From positions 1,302,001 to 1,366,000 of the forward strand of contig NZ_BSDC01000001.1 of assembly GCF_030268045.1 (NCBI RefSeq): 64,000 bases of DNA, written 5' to 3'. The stretch's first letter is position 1. The number at the start of each line of letters is the position of its first letter. Below, piece by piece: positions 46,130 to 55,274 of this stretch. This stretch comes from Geothrix edaphica. GTDB lineage: Bacteria > Acidobacteriota > Holophagae > Holophagales > Holophagaceae. Made by a program: the position numbers and the translations under genes. The notes under the pieces were generated by a model. It was not told where the DNA came from and did not search any database. It worked only from the letters and a program-made list of their open reading frames with translations.

Positions 46130-48814
46130 ATGGCTCTCCCACGCCCTGACCCCGACGCCCTGCTCCGCAAGGTCCAGGCAGAGGAGGCCCGGGAGAATCG
46201 GGCGAAGCTCAAGGTCTTTTTCGGCGCGGCCCCCGGCGTCGGCAAGACCTACGCCATGCTTTCCGAGGCCCGGGAGCGGAACGTGGAAGGCGTCGACCTT
46301 GTCGTCGGGGTTGTTGAGACTCACGGCAGGAGTGAGACCGCCGCCCTGACCGAAGGGTTGGAGATCCTGCCACGGAAGGAACTGGCCTACGCCGGCCAGT
46401 TCCTTCCGGAGTTCGACCTGGATGCCGCGCTGGCCCGCCGACCGGGGCTGATTCTCATGGACGAACTGGCCCACACCAACGTGTTGGGCTCTCGCCACGC
46501 CAAGCGCTGGCAGGATGTCATGGAGCTTCTGGACGCGGGCATCAACGTCTACACCACGATGAACGTCCAGCACCTGGAGAGCCTCAAGGACGTCGTCGCG
46601 CAGATCACAGGCGTCACGGTGCGGGAGAACGTCCCGGATACGGTCATGGAGCGGGCGGACGAAGTCGAACTGGTGGACCTGTCCCCCGAGGATCTGCTGG
46701 TCCGGCTCAAGGAGGGCAAAGTCTATCTTCCGGACCAGGCCCGCCATGCCCGCGATCACTTCTTCCGCAAGGGCAACCTGCTCGCCCTTCGGGAACTGGC
46801 CTTGCGCCACACGGCGGAAAACGTCGATGCCCAGATGCGGCGGTACATGGAATCGGAGGGCATCCGGAAGACCTGGGCCGCTGGTGATCGGCTCCTGGTC
46901 TGCGTCGGCCCGGATGGCCTTTCCGAGCGCCTCATCCGCTCGACCCGCCGCATGGCGAGTTCTCTGGGAGCCTCATGGGTCGCCGTCTACGTCGAGTCGC
47001 CCCGGCACTTCAAATTCAACGAAGAAGAGCGGAACCGCGTCGAAGAAAACCTCCGTCTGGCGGAAAAACTGGGAGGGGAGACGGTCGTCATCGAAGGGGG
47101 AGGCAGGACGGACGAAGACATCTTGGCCTTCGCCCAGGACCGCAACATCACCAAGATCGTGGTGGGCAAACCCTCACGGCCCAAATGGGTGGACGTCTTC
47201 GCCGGGTCCCCCGTGGACGATCTCATCCGCCACAGCGGTGACATCGACATCTACGTCATCACGGGCGAGACGACCAAACAGGCGGATCCACCCAATCTCC
47301 GGTCTCGCATCACGAGTCCGCTGCGGAACTACCTGCTCAGCGTCATCACGGTGGCGCTCGCGACGGCCATCGCGGGCCTGATCTTTCGCCGCACCGAACT
47401 GGCGGACATCGTGATGATCTATTTGCTTGGCATTCTCGTCGTGGCCACGCGGTTTGGCCGTGGCCCTTCCCTGCTGGCCTCTTTGTTGAGCGTCGCGGCC
47501 TTCGACTTCATCTTCGTGCCGCCCTACTTCACGTTCGTGGTATCCGATTTCCGCCATGTCGGCACCTTCTCCGTGATGCTCCTGGTGGGGGTGGTCATCG
47601 GAAATCTCACCGAGCGCATCCGGGCCCAGGCCCGCCTGGCGCGGGCCCGGGAACAGCGGACGCAGGTCCTCTTCCGACTGGGGCAGGAACTGGCCCGCAG
47701 CGCGGGGTCCACAGCCCTGGTGGCTTCTGCGATACAAAACGTGGCGACCCAGTTCCAAAGCCATGCGGTGGTGCTGCTTCCGGACGGTTCCGGGCGGCTG
47801 GAGGCGCCTGCCCATCACCTCGCCTTTCCCCTGAACGACCAGGAACGGGGTGTGGCCCAGTGGGTCTTCGAGCATGACGAGCCTGCCGGATTGGGCACGC
47901 TCACGCTTCCGGGAGCCCGCGCCACCTACCTGCCGCTCAAAGGCTCGAAAGGCACCCTCGGCGTGATGGGCGTGCTCCCGGATGACTCCCCCCAATGGGC
48001 GGAACCGGATCAGCGCCAGCTGCTGGAAGCCTTCGCCAACCAGACGGCCCTGGCCCTGGAGCGATCCCTGCTGGCCGAACAAAGCACGGCCGATCGCCGG
48101 CGCGCCGACGAGGAACGCCTGCGGAACGCGCTGCTCAGTTCGGTGTCCCACGATCTACGCACGCCACTCGGCGTCATCACCGGAGCCGTGAGTACGGCCC
48201 TGGAGACCCCCGACATCTCCGACTCGACCCGGCGCGACCTCCTCACCTCGGCCCAGGAGGAAGCCCAGCGGCTGCATCGCCTCGTCAGCAATCTGCTGGA
48301 CATCACGCGCCTCGAGGCCGGAGCCCTGAACTTGCGCACCGAATGGATCCCCGTGGAGGAGGTGGTGGGCGCCGTCCTGAACCGTCGGGAGCTGGCCACC
48401 GAAGCCATGCGCGTCAGGACCCACCTGCCTGAGGATCTCCCCCTCGTGGCCATGGATGCAGTCCTCATGGAGCAGGTGCTGCTGAACCTCATCGACAATG
48501 CGTTGAAATACTCCCCGCCCGGTTCCCCGGTGGACATCAAAGCCTGGGCCGCAGGGAAGTCCCTCACATTCTCGGTCACCGACCAGGGACCGGGGATCGC
48601 ACCTGGTGAGGAAGCACGGATCTTCGAGAAGCTGGCCCGGGGGGAGGCGGGAACCAGCCGCCCTGGCGCCGGGCTGGGTCTGGCCATCTGCAAGGGCATC
48701 GTGACCGCCCACGGAGGCTGGATCCAGGCGGTCAACCACCCCCGGGGCGGGGCCCAGTTCCTCGTCAGCCTGCCTCTGGGCACGCCCCCGCCGATGCCCC
48801 AGGAGGGCGCATGA
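46130..48814 (+). CDS. kdpD: potassium-responsive sensor histidine kinase KdpD
   Basis: 894 aa, canonical KdpD layout. N-terminal KdpD domain with Walker-A-like FFGAAPGVGKTYAMLSEA and the DELAHTN box (residues about 20-230). A UspA-like domain follows (about 245-370), then four membrane helices (about 395-500, DUF4118), a GAF-like segment (about 510-640), HisKA with phospho-acceptor His674 (SSVSHDLRTPLGV), and HATPase with NLIDNALKYSPPGSPV and GAGLGLAICKGIV. It senses low K+ or high ionic strength and phosphorylates KdpE. The stop overlaps the kdpE start by four bases. Confidence 0.96.
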   Translation: MALPRPDPDALLRKVQAEEARENRAKLKVFFGAAPGVGKTYAMLSEARERNVEGVDLVVGVVETHGRSETAALTEGLEILPRKELAYAGQFLPEFDLDAALARRPGLILMDELAHTNVLGSRHAKRWQDVMELLDAGINVYTTMNVQHLESLKDVVAQITGVTVRENVPDTVMERADEVELVDLSPEDLLVRLKEGKVYLPDQARHARDHFFRKGNLLALRELALRHTAENVDAQMRRYMESEGIRKTWAAGDRLLVCVGPDGLSERLIRSTRRMASSLGASWVAVYVESPRHFKFNEEERNRVEENLRLAEKLGGETVVIEGGGRTDEDILAFAQDRNITKIVVGKPSRPKWVDVFAGSPVDDLIRHSGDIDIYVITGETTKQADPPNLRSRITSPLRNYLLSVITVALATAIAGLIFRRTELADIVMIYLLGILVVATRFGRGPSLLASLLSVAAFDFIFVPPYFTFVVSDFRHVGTFSVMLLVGVVIGNLTERIRAQARLARAREQRTQVLFRLGQELARSAGSTALVASAIQNVATQFQSHAVVLLPDGSGRLEAPAHHLAFPLNDQERGVAQWVFEHDEPAGLGTLTLPGARATYLPLKGSKGTLGVMGVLPDDSPQWAEPDQRQLLEAFANQTALALERSLLAEQSTADRRRADEERLRNALLSSVSHDLRTPLGVITGAVSTALETPDISDSTRRDLLTSAQEEAQRLHRLVSNLLDITRLEAGALNLRTEWIPVEEVVGAVLNRRELATEAMRVRTHLPEDLPLVAMDAVLMEQVLLNLIDNALKYSPPGSPVDIKAWAAGKSLTFSVTDQGPGIAPGEEARIFEKLARGEAGTSRPGAGLGLAICKGIVTAHGGWIQAVNHPRGGAQFLVSLPLGTPPPMPQEGA

Positions 48815-49506
48815 CCAGCTCCGCGCCCCAGGTCCTCCTCGTGGAGGACGAGCCGCAGATGCGCCGCTTCCTCCGGGTCGCCCTGGAAGGCGGCGGGTAC
48901 CGGTACCTTGAGGCGGCCACGGGCCAGGAAGGCCTGGCCCTGGCCATCCAGCACCGGCCCGACGTGATCCTGCTCGACCTGGGGCTGCCCGACATGGATG
49001 GCCTCGACCTCATGACCCGCCTCCGGGAGTGGAGCCAGACGCCGGTGATCGTCATCTCCGCGCGGGGCCAGGAAGCGGACAAGATCGGCGCGCTGGATGT
49101 CGGAGCCGATGACTACCTCACCAAGCCCTTCGGCACGGGGGAGCTCCTGGCCCGCATCCGGGTGGCGCTGCGCCACGCCGACCCTGGAGCCGCGGAGGAT
49201 CCGACGTTCGCCCTCGGGCGGTGGCAGGTGGACCTCGCCAGGCGCCAGGTCCTGGTCGCGGGCGAGGAAGTCCACCTGACCCCGCTCGAATACCGGCTCT
49301 TCACCACCCTCATCCGACACGCGGGGAAGGTGGTCACCCACCGGCAGCTCCTGAAGGAGGTCTGGGGCGGTGTCGCCGGGGCCCAGCCGCTCTACCTCCG
49401 GGTCTACATGGCCCAGCTCAGGCACAAGCTCGAGGAGGACCCCTCCCGCCCCCGGTACCTGCAGACGGAACCCGGTGTGGGCTATCGGCTGAAGACCGAA
49501 GACTAG
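48811..49506 (+). CDS. kdpE: kdp operon response regulator KdpE
   Basis: 231 aa. N-terminal receiver with acidic pocket (LLVEDEPQ), phospho-acceptor Asp56 (ILLDLGLPDMDG), Thr/Ser in VIVISARG and Lys in DYLTKPFGTGE. The C-terminal OmpR/PhoB winged helix (about 130-231) contains HLTPLEYRLFTTLIRH and VYMAQLRHKLEEDPSRPRY. Phospho-KdpE should activate kdp; candidate 17-bp direct-repeat boxes lie upstream of the operon. Last gene of kdpFABCDE. Confidence 0.96.
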   Translation: MTSSAPQVLLVEDEPQMRRFLRVALEGGGYRYLEAATGQEGLALAIQHRPDVILLDLGLPDMDGLDLMTRLREWSQTPVIVISARGQEADKIGALDVGADDYLTKPFGTGELLARIRVALRHADPGAAEDPTFALGRWQVDLARRQVLVAGEEVHLTPLEYRLFTTLIRHAGKVVTHRQLLKEVWGGVAGAQPLYLRVYMAQLRHKLEEDPSRPRYLQTEPGVGYRLKTED

Positions 49507-49571
49507 GGCCCGCCTCCCGACAGGCGCCCCGGGCAATCCGACGCGAGACATCGATCCGGATTCACAGGATC

Positions 49572-50597
49572 ATGGTTCCAATGGACAGCCTGATGAACCA
49601 CCCAGACCAGACCCCAGAGCCCTCCGACCCCGAAGCAGGCCGCCCCGAAGGAGGGGTCCAGGAACCGATCGGAGAGCCGAGCCCAGGGCAGGAGCCGGAT
49701 CCCGTGCCCACGAGCCACTCCTCCTTCAACCAGGCAAGAGAGCTGCTTGACATGATCAAGTTCGAGCACACGGTCTTCGCCCTGCCCTTCGCTTTCCTGG
49801 GAGCGCTGGGAGCGGCCCAGGGGATCCCGCCCCTGCGGACCATCCTCTGGATCCTGGCGGCCATGGTGGGCGCTCGGACCGCGGCCATGACCTTCAACCG
49901 CCTGGTGGACACGGATATCGACGCCGAGAATCCCCGCACGGCAGGCCGGGCCCTGCCCGCTGGCCGGGTCTCCCGGGCCGGGGCCATGGCCCTGATGGGA
50001 GCCGGCATCGTGCTCTTCGGGGTGGCCGCGGGCGCCCTGGGGCCGCTGACCTGGGCCCTGTCCCCGCTGGCCCTCGTCATCATCCTGGGCTATTCGCTCT
50101 GCAAGCGCTTCACCTCCTGGGCCCACCTCGCGCTGGGCCTGGCCCTCTCGGGCGCCCCCCTGGGCGCCTGGATCGCCGTGGCGGGGCGCATCGAACCCCC
50201 TGCCCTCTGGCTTTCCGGCGGAGTGCTGGCCTGGACCGCAGGGTTCGACATCCTCTACGCCCTCCAGGACCAGGACTACGACCGCAGCAAGGGGCTGCAT
50301 TCCGTGCCGGCCAGGCTCGGCACCAGCGGGGCGCTGGCGCTCTCCCGCGCCTTCCACCTCCTGGCCCTGGCGGCCTGGGCCATGTTCAACCTGCTCATGG
50401 GCAGCCACGTCGTGTCCTGGGCAGGATGGGCGACGGTGGCGACCATGCTCGCGCGGGAGCAGTGGCTCGTGCGGGGGGGGGATCTGTCCCGGATCGACCA
50501 GGCTTTCTTCACTTTGAACAGCCTGGTGGGGCTCGTGTTTTTCCTGGGGCACGCATTGGAATGGTGGCTCTCGCGTTCGCTCCTGATGCCCATCTAG
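49572..50597 (+). CDS. UbiA-family polyprenyl transferase (menaquinone-type, MqnP/UbiA-like)
   Basis: 341 aa from ATG at 49572 (in-frame ATGs at 49581 and 49593 are possible). The first 55 residues are an unusual Pro/Glu/Gly-rich hydrophilic extension; after it come about eight membrane helices. Prenyl-diphosphate and Mg2+ motifs are NRLVDTDIDAENPRTAGRAL (first Asp-rich) and DILYALQDQDYDRSKGLHSV (second Asp-rich). The protein moves a polyprenyl chain onto an aromatic ring in quinone biosynthesis. Because B-type SdhCAB favours menaquinone, the futalosine-pathway enzyme MqnP is my preferred identity, with UbiA as alternative. It follows kdpE by 65 bp. Confidence 0.88.
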   Translation: MVPMDSLMNHPDQTPEPSDPEAGRPEGGVQEPIGEPSPGQEPDPVPTSHSSFNQARELLDMIKFEHTVFALPFAFLGALGAAQGIPPLRTILWILAAMVGARTAAMTFNRLVDTDIDAENPRTAGRALPAGRVSRAGAMALMGAGIVLFGVAAGALGPLTWALSPLALVIILGYSLCKRFTSWAHLALGLALSGAPLGAWIAVAGRIEPPALWLSGGVLAWTAGFDILYALQDQDYDRSKGLHSVPARLGTSGALALSRAFHLLALAAWAMFNLLMGSHVVSWAGWATVATMLAREQWLVRGGDLSRIDQAFFTLNSLVGLVFFLGHALEWWLSRSLLMPI

Positions 50598-50657
50598 ATC
50601 GTTCGTTGTAAGAAGGCGAGTCGAACCTTCGGAGATTCCCAGGTATGCTGAGGAATC

Positions 50658-51635
50658 ATGTCCACTCACCACCCCGAACGCCGACTCGCTGTGCGATCCA
50701 GTCGTCCCGATCCCGTGCGGTGGCTCACCGTGATGGTCGTCTTCAGCCACCGGACCATCCGCTGGTCCCTGACCCGCCGGACGATGCTCTGGATGATCGG
50801 TCTCGTGGCCGGCTTCTCGGCCCTGGCCATGATCGGGTCGGGCTACGGGTTCTGGGCCACCAAGAAGATCATGAGCTTCGGCCGGCTCCAGAAGGAGACT
50901 CAGGAGCAGCAGGAACAGCTCCGCTCCTCCCTGGACCAGGCCCAGGCCCTGGAGGCCGAGGTCGCCACCCTCCGCCAGCAGCACACGGAACTGCTGAAAC
51001 TGCTGGATCCCAAGGCTCCCGCCGTGGCACCGCTGCCTGCGCCCTCTGGCCAGCCAGCCCCCGCACCCACCCCGACGCCCCCCGGCGTCCAGGAGCGCCT
51101 GTCCCGCCTCAGGCAGGACCTGGACTATACGGCCAAGCAGGCGGCCGTGGTCCGGGCCCGCATGGAACCCGTGCTCCGGGCCTGGGCCCACACCCCCTCC
51201 ATTCCGCCCACGGCCGGCTACCTCAGCTCGGGGTTCGGCGTACGGGTCAACCCCTTCTCCCGCTCCAACGAGGCTGGAGACGGACTGCTGGGCTATCACA
51301 CCGGCATCGACATCAGCAATGCCATCGATACGCCGATCCAGGCCACTGCCGATGGCGAAGTGGAAGAGGCCGGCTGGATGGACCGCTACGGCTGGGGCGT
51401 CCGGATCCGCCACAACGGTGAGCAGGAGACCCTGTACGCCCACATGAACCATGTGAACGTCAAGACCGGGCAGAAGGTGTCCAGGGGGGATATCCTGGGG
51501 ACCATGGGGCGCTCGGGGAACGCCACCGGCGTCCATCTCCATTACGAAGTGCGGCTGAACGGAAAACCCACGAACCCCCAGCCCTACCTCCGTCTCCAGC
51601 GCCAGTGGGTCCGGGCGCTGGGCAAGAAGTCCTGA
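50658..51635 (+). CDS. M23 (LytM-type) peptidoglycan endopeptidase, membrane anchored
   Basis: 325 aa. One membrane helix at about residues 45-66, a coiled coil (QKETQEQQEQLRSSLDQAQA, about 78-115), a Pro-rich linker, then the M23 domain (about 195-310). Zinc ligands are in GYHTGIDISN (His...Asp) and HLHYEVRL (His-x-His); the pattern YAHMNHVNV is also typical. It cleaves peptide cross-links of the cell wall. GAGGA precedes ATG. The adjacent bactofilin, 18 bp downstream, is a common partner in shape control. Confidence 0.93.
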   Translation: MSTHHPERRLAVRSSRPDPVRWLTVMVVFSHRTIRWSLTRRTMLWMIGLVAGFSALAMIGSGYGFWATKKIMSFGRLQKETQEQQEQLRSSLDQAQALEAEVATLRQQHTELLKLLDPKAPAVAPLPAPSGQPAPAPTPTPPGVQERLSRLRQDLDYTAKQAAVVRARMEPVLRAWAHTPSIPPTAGYLSSGFGVRVNPFSRSNEAGDGLLGYHTGIDISNAIDTPIQATADGEVEEAGWMDRYGWGVRIRHNGEQETLYAHMNHVNVKTGQKVSRGDILGTMGRSGNATGVHLHYEVRLNGKPTNPQPYLRLQRQWVRALGKKS

Positions 51636-51653
51636 CACGTGAAGGAGTGATCC

Positions 51654-52115
51654 ATGGCTGTCTTCCGCAACAGCAAGTCCAAGCCTGAATCCGCGCCCGC
51701 CATCCACTCCCTGCTGGGCAAGGATGTGGTGCTCACTGGCGAGATCCACACCGGCTCCCAGAGCCTCCGCATCGAAGGCACCATTGAGGGCACCATCCAC
51801 TCCACGGGGGAGATCTCCATCGCCCCCGGAGGCCAGGTGAAGGGCACCATCTTCGCCAAGCACCTCGTGGTGACCGGCCGGGCCGAGGGGACCATGAAGA
51901 TCACCGAGTGCCTCGAGATCCACGGCACCGGCTATGTGGAAGGGGATGTGGAGGTCGGCTCCCTGGTCGTGGATGAGGGCGGCACCCTGCAGGGCGTCTG
52001 CGTCCGCCGGGACCAGACCCGCAACCTGGACGCCAGCGGCACCGCCAAGGGCGGCACCCTCGCCTTCTCCCCCGCCGGTCCGAAGGCCCTGGATACGCTC
52101 GACTCCAAGCTCTGA
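51654..52115 (+). CDS. bactofilin (polymer-forming cytoskeletal protein)
   Basis: 153 aa. The central region is a right-handed beta-helix of short repeating turns (GEIHTGSQSLRIEGTIEGTI, then HSTGEISIAPGGQVKGTIFA and KHLVVTGRAEG), the hallmark of bactofilins, flanked by short disordered tails. It assembles nucleotide-free filaments, often membrane-linked, that localise cell-wall enzymes. Translational start ATG preceded by AAGGAG. It forms a two-gene unit with the M23 peptidase. Confidence 0.94.
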   Translation: MAVFRNSKSKPESAPAIHSLLGKDVVLTGEIHTGSQSLRIEGTIEGTIHSTGEISIAPGGQVKGTIFAKHLVVTGRAEGTMKITECLEIHGTGYVEGDVEVGSLVVDEGGTLQGVCVRRDQTRNLDASGTAKGGTLAFSPAGPKALDTLDSKL

Positions 52116-52129
52116 TCAGCGGCCCGCCG

Positions 52130-53143
52130 TCAGCGGAAGAGGGGCCCCGGGTCCGATTTCACTCCCAGGTAGGCGTAGGCCGCGTCGGTGGCCTTCCGGC
52201 CCTGCGGCGTGCGGTCCAGGAAGCCCACCTGCATGAGGTAGGGCTCCACCAGGTCCTCCAGCGCGCCTTCGTCCTCGCCCAGGGCCGCGGCAAGGGTCCG
52301 CAGGCCCACGGGCCCGCCCCGGTGCTTGTGGCAGAGGGCCTGGAGGTAGTCCCGGTCCAGGCCATCCAGACCCAGGTCGTCAACCTCGTGGAGGCGCAGG
52401 CAGGCCTCTGCGGATTCCATGGTGATGGTGCCGTCCCCCTTCACTTCCGCGTAGTCCCGGCAGCGCCGCAGCAGGCGGTTGCAGATGCGCGGCGTCCCCC
52501 GGCTGCGGCGGGCGATGGCCTCGGCCCCTTCCGGCGCCAGGTGGATGCCCAGCAGGTCCGCCGAGCGCCGGGCGATGATGGCCAGGTCCGCCCGGGTGTA
52601 GAACTCCAGACGGTGGACGAGGCCGAAGCGGTCGTGCAGGGGCTTCGAGATGAGGCCGGCCCGGGTGGTGGCCCCCACCAGGGTGAAGGGCCGGAGGTCC
52701 ACCTTCAAGGTCTGGGCGCTGGGTCCCTGGCCGATGAGGATGTCGAGCTTCCGATCTTCCATGGCCGAATAGAGCATCTCCTCGATGGGCGCGGACAGAC
52801 GATGGATCTCGTCGATGAAGAGGAACTCCCCGGCCTCCAGGTTGGTGAGGATGGCCGCCAGGTCCCCCTTCTTCTCCAGGGCCGGGGCCTGGATCACCTT
52901 GCAGGGCGCGCCCATCTCGTTGGCCAGCACATGGGCCAGGGTGGTCTTGCCCAGGCCCGGAGGCCCGAACAGCAGGACGTGGTCCAGCACATCGCCCCGC
53001 TTCGTGGCCGCCTTCAGCGCGATCTCGATCCGGGCCTTCACCTTGGCCTGGCCGATATATTCCTGGAGCCGCTGCGGCCTCAGGGAATATTCAACAGGAT
53101 CCTCCAGGTTCGCGGAGGGGTCGAGGTCGGGGTGCCGGTGCAT
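52130..53143 (-). CDS. ruvB: Holliday junction branch migration helicase RuvB
   Basis: 337 aa. AAA+ ATPase: Walker A in LLFGPPGLGKTTLAHVLANE, Walker B in FLFIDEIHRLSAPIEE, sensor 1 in LVGATTRAGL and the arginine-finger region near LHDRFGLVHRLEFY. N-terminal RPQRLQEYIGQAKVKARIEI and C-terminal winged helix (GPVGLRTLAAALGEDEGAL) are typical. RuvB drives branch migration with RuvA; neither ruvA nor ruvC is adjacent. Divergent from the FHA-GAF kinase gene. Confidence 0.96.
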   Translation of the reverse strand: MHRHPDLDPSANLEDPVEYSLRPQRLQEYIGQAKVKARIEIALKAATKRGDVLDHVLLFGPPGLGKTTLAHVLANEMGAPCKVIQAPALEKKGDLAAILTNLEAGEFLFIDEIHRLSAPIEEMLYSAMEDRKLDILIGQGPSAQTLKVDLRPFTLVGATTRAGLISKPLHDRFGLVHRLEFYTRADLAIIARRSADLLGIHLAPEGAEAIARRSRGTPRICNRLLRRCRDYAEVKGDGTITMESAEACLRLHEVDDLGLDGLDRDYLQALCHKHRGGPVGLRTLAAALGEDEGALEDLVEPYLMQVGFLDRTPQGRKATDAAYAYLGVKSDPGPLFR

Positions 53144-53171
53144 GACCCCTATTCCCTCACGGGACTTCCAC

Positions 53172-53199
53172 TTGTGTCCAGCCGGTGGCCGGATAATCT
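53172..53199 (+). promoter_or_regulatory. weak candidate promoter of the FHA-GAF kinase gene
   Basis: TTGTGT and TAATCT separated by 16 bases, upstream of the kinase gene. Both hexamers are imperfect. Confidence 0.3.
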
Positions 53200-53259
53200 T
53201 GGGATCGCAGACCAGTGCCAGTTTTTCCCCTTTCCCCTGACGACCGCCCGGGAGATGCC

Positions 53260-54786
53260 GTGGCCCAGCGCTACCAACTCCTGATCCGAGACCGCCACGG
53301 CTTCGAGCGGACCATCCCGCTCGCCCGCTCGGTCACCGTGGGCCGGCAGAGCCTCTGCGATGTGGTGCTGTCGGACAACATGATCAGCCGCAACCACCTG
53401 CGGCTGGAGCTGCAGGACGACACCTGGTGGGCCGAGGACCTCAAGACCACCCATGGCAGCTTCTGCAACGACAAGCCCCTGGGGCGTATGGCCTGGGAGC
53501 CCGGAACCCCCCTGCTCCTGGCCGACGGCGCCTACACCCTGACCCTGGTCCGCACGGACCACAGCAGCTCCGAGATCCACCTCCAGGCCATTCTGGACGC
53601 GGCCCAGCTCCTGGCCCAGGAAGTGGACCTGGAGGACATGCTCGAGCAGTCCCTGGACCGCCTGCTCAGCATCTCGGGAACGGACCGGGGCTTCCTCATG
53701 CTCCTTGAGGACGGCGAGCTGGCCAGCCGCGTCCAGCGCAACCTGGGGCAGGAGCTGGAGGGCGCGATCCAGCTGTCCATGTCCAGCGTTCACAAGGTTT
53801 TCGAGACGGGCACTCCCATCTGGATCCTCAATGTCGCCGAAGATGGCCAGTTGCGCAGCCAGCACTCGATCCAGCGCCTCGAGCTGAAGACCATCCTCTG
53901 CCTGCCGCTCCTGCTGCAGGGACGGCGCATCGGCGTGGTCTACCTGGACAGCCGCCGCCCCATCATCGAGCCACCGGACCGGCAGACCTTCGAGGCCATC
54001 GTCTCGCTCTGCGCCATCGCCATCGAGCGGACCCGCCTGTCCGAGGAGAACCTGCGCAGCCACGTGCTGGCCACCGTGGGTCAGGTGGCGAGTTCCATCG
54101 TCCACGACTTCAAGAACGGCCTCTTCGTGCTGCGCGGTCACGCGGACCTGCTCGAGCTGTCCACCGAAGACGCCAAGGTCCGCCACCACTGCCGCAAGAT
54201 CCTGGAGTGCGTGGACCGCCTCACGCATCTCAGCCAGGACGTGCTGGACTTCGCCAAGGTGCGCGAGCCCCGGCGGGAGACGGTGGACCTGCGCCCCTTC
54301 TTCGACGCCATCATCGAGCCGCTGGTGCCCCGGGCCGCCGAGATGGGCGTGCTCCTCCGGGCCGAAGGGCCGGCCTGCCTGATCAAGCTGGATCCCGGAC
54401 GCTTCACCCGGGTGATGGAGAATCTCCTGGCCAATGCCCTGGATGCCACCGTCGGCATCAGCGGCGAGGTGCTGGTGAGCTGGGTCCAGGTCACCGGGGG
54501 CGTGCAGGTCCGCGTGAAGGACCAGGGCCGCGGGATTCCCAAGCGCGTCATCAAGCGGATCTTCGAGCCCTTCTTCAGCTATGGGAAGAAGAAGGGAACC
54601 GGGCTCGGCATGGCCACCGTGAAGAAGATCGTCGAGGAACACGGGGGCACACTGGAGTTCATCAGCGAAGAAGGAGAGGGGACCGAGGTCGTCATCCTCC
54701 TGCCCGACCACCCCATCACCGGGACGATCAAGCTCTCGGATGAGTCCACCGGCGAACACCGCAACCTGGGAGCTGAGCGGGTATGA
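53260..54786 (+). CDS. soluble FHA-GAF sensor histidine kinase
   Basis: 508 aa from GTG at 53260 (GGGAG five bases upstream); an in-frame GTG at 53215 is an alternative. Domain order: FHA (about 10-90; [19 protein letters not shown] with RNHLRLE), GAF (about 110-255; [35 protein letters not shown]), dimerisation helix with His282 ([16 protein letters not shown]), and HATPase ([50 protein letters not shown]). No membrane helix or receiver domain. The FHA domain binds phospho-Thr, so it may take input from Hanks-type kinases such as the one at 6.4-7.9 kb (inference). Its stop overlaps ispF by four bases. Confidence 0.9.
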   Translation: MAQRYQLLIRDRHGFERTIPLARSVTVGRQSLCDVVLSDNMISRNHLRLELQDDTWWAEDLKTTHGSFCNDKPLGRMAWEPGTPLLLADGAYTLTLVRTDHSSSEIHLQAILDAAQLLAQEVDLEDMLEQSLDRLLSISGTDRGFLMLLEDGELASRVQRNLGQELEGAIQLSMSSVHKVFETGTPIWILNVAEDGQLRSQHSIQRLELKTILCLPLLLQGRRIGVVYLDSRRPIIEPPDRQTFEAIVSLCAIAIERTRLSEENLRSHVLATVGQVASSIVHDFKNGLFVLRGHADLLELSTEDAKVRHHCRKILECVDRLTHLSQDVLDFAKVREPRRETVDLRPFFDAIIEPLVPRAAEMGVLLRAEGPACLIKLDPGRFTRVMENLLANALDATVGISGEVLVSWVQVTGGVQVRVKDQGRGIPKRVIKRIFEPFFSYGKKKGTGLGMATVKKIVEEHGGTLEFISEEGEGTEVVILLPDHPITGTIKLSDESTGEHRNLGAERV

Positions 54787-55274
54787 CCTCCATCCGCACC
54801 GGCCTGGGGTTCGATGTCCACCGCTTTGCGGCTCCCGAGGAAGGCCGCCCGCTGATGCTCATGGGCTGCGCCATCCCCCACGACCGGGGCCTGGCCGGCC
54901 ACAGCGACGCGGATGTGATGCTGCACGCCCTCATGGACGCCCTCCTCGGCGCGGCGGGCCTGGGCGACATCGGCCTCCACTTCCCGGACACGGACCCCAC
55001 GTACCGGGGCGCCGATTCCACCGTCCTGCTCGAGCGGGTGATGGGCGACCTCGCGGAACGCGGCTGGCGTGTGGCGAACGCGGACGTGTGCCTCATCGGC
55101 GAGCGGCCCAAGATCGGCCCCCACCGCCAGCGCATGCGGGACCGCATCGCGCCGCTGCTGGGCATCCACGCCGAGGCCCTGAATGTGAAGGCCACCACCA
55201 CCGAGAAGCTGGGCTTCACGGGCCGCGGCGAGGGCCTGGCGGCCCAGGCCGTGGTGCTGATCGAGCGGATCTAG
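54783..55274 (+). CDS. ispF: 2-C-methyl-D-erythritol 2,4-cyclodiphosphate synthase
   Basis: 163 aa. It makes the cyclic diphosphate of the MEP isoprenoid pathway, releasing CMP. The metal-site GFDVHRFA and [19 protein letters not shown], and the C-terminal [20 protein letters not shown], are canonical. No ispD lies adjacent. Its start codon overlaps the kinase stop (ATGA), implying translational coupling, and its TAG shares CTAG with the CCA-enzyme stop on the other strand. Confidence 0.96.
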   Translation: MTSIRTGLGFDVHRFAAPEEGRPLMLMGCAIPHDRGLAGHSDADVMLHALMDALLGAAGLGDIGLHFPDTDPTYRGADSTVLLERVMGDLAERGWRVANADVCLIGERPKIGPHRQRMRDRIAPLLGIHAEALNVKATTTEKLGFTGRGEGLAAQAVVLIERI

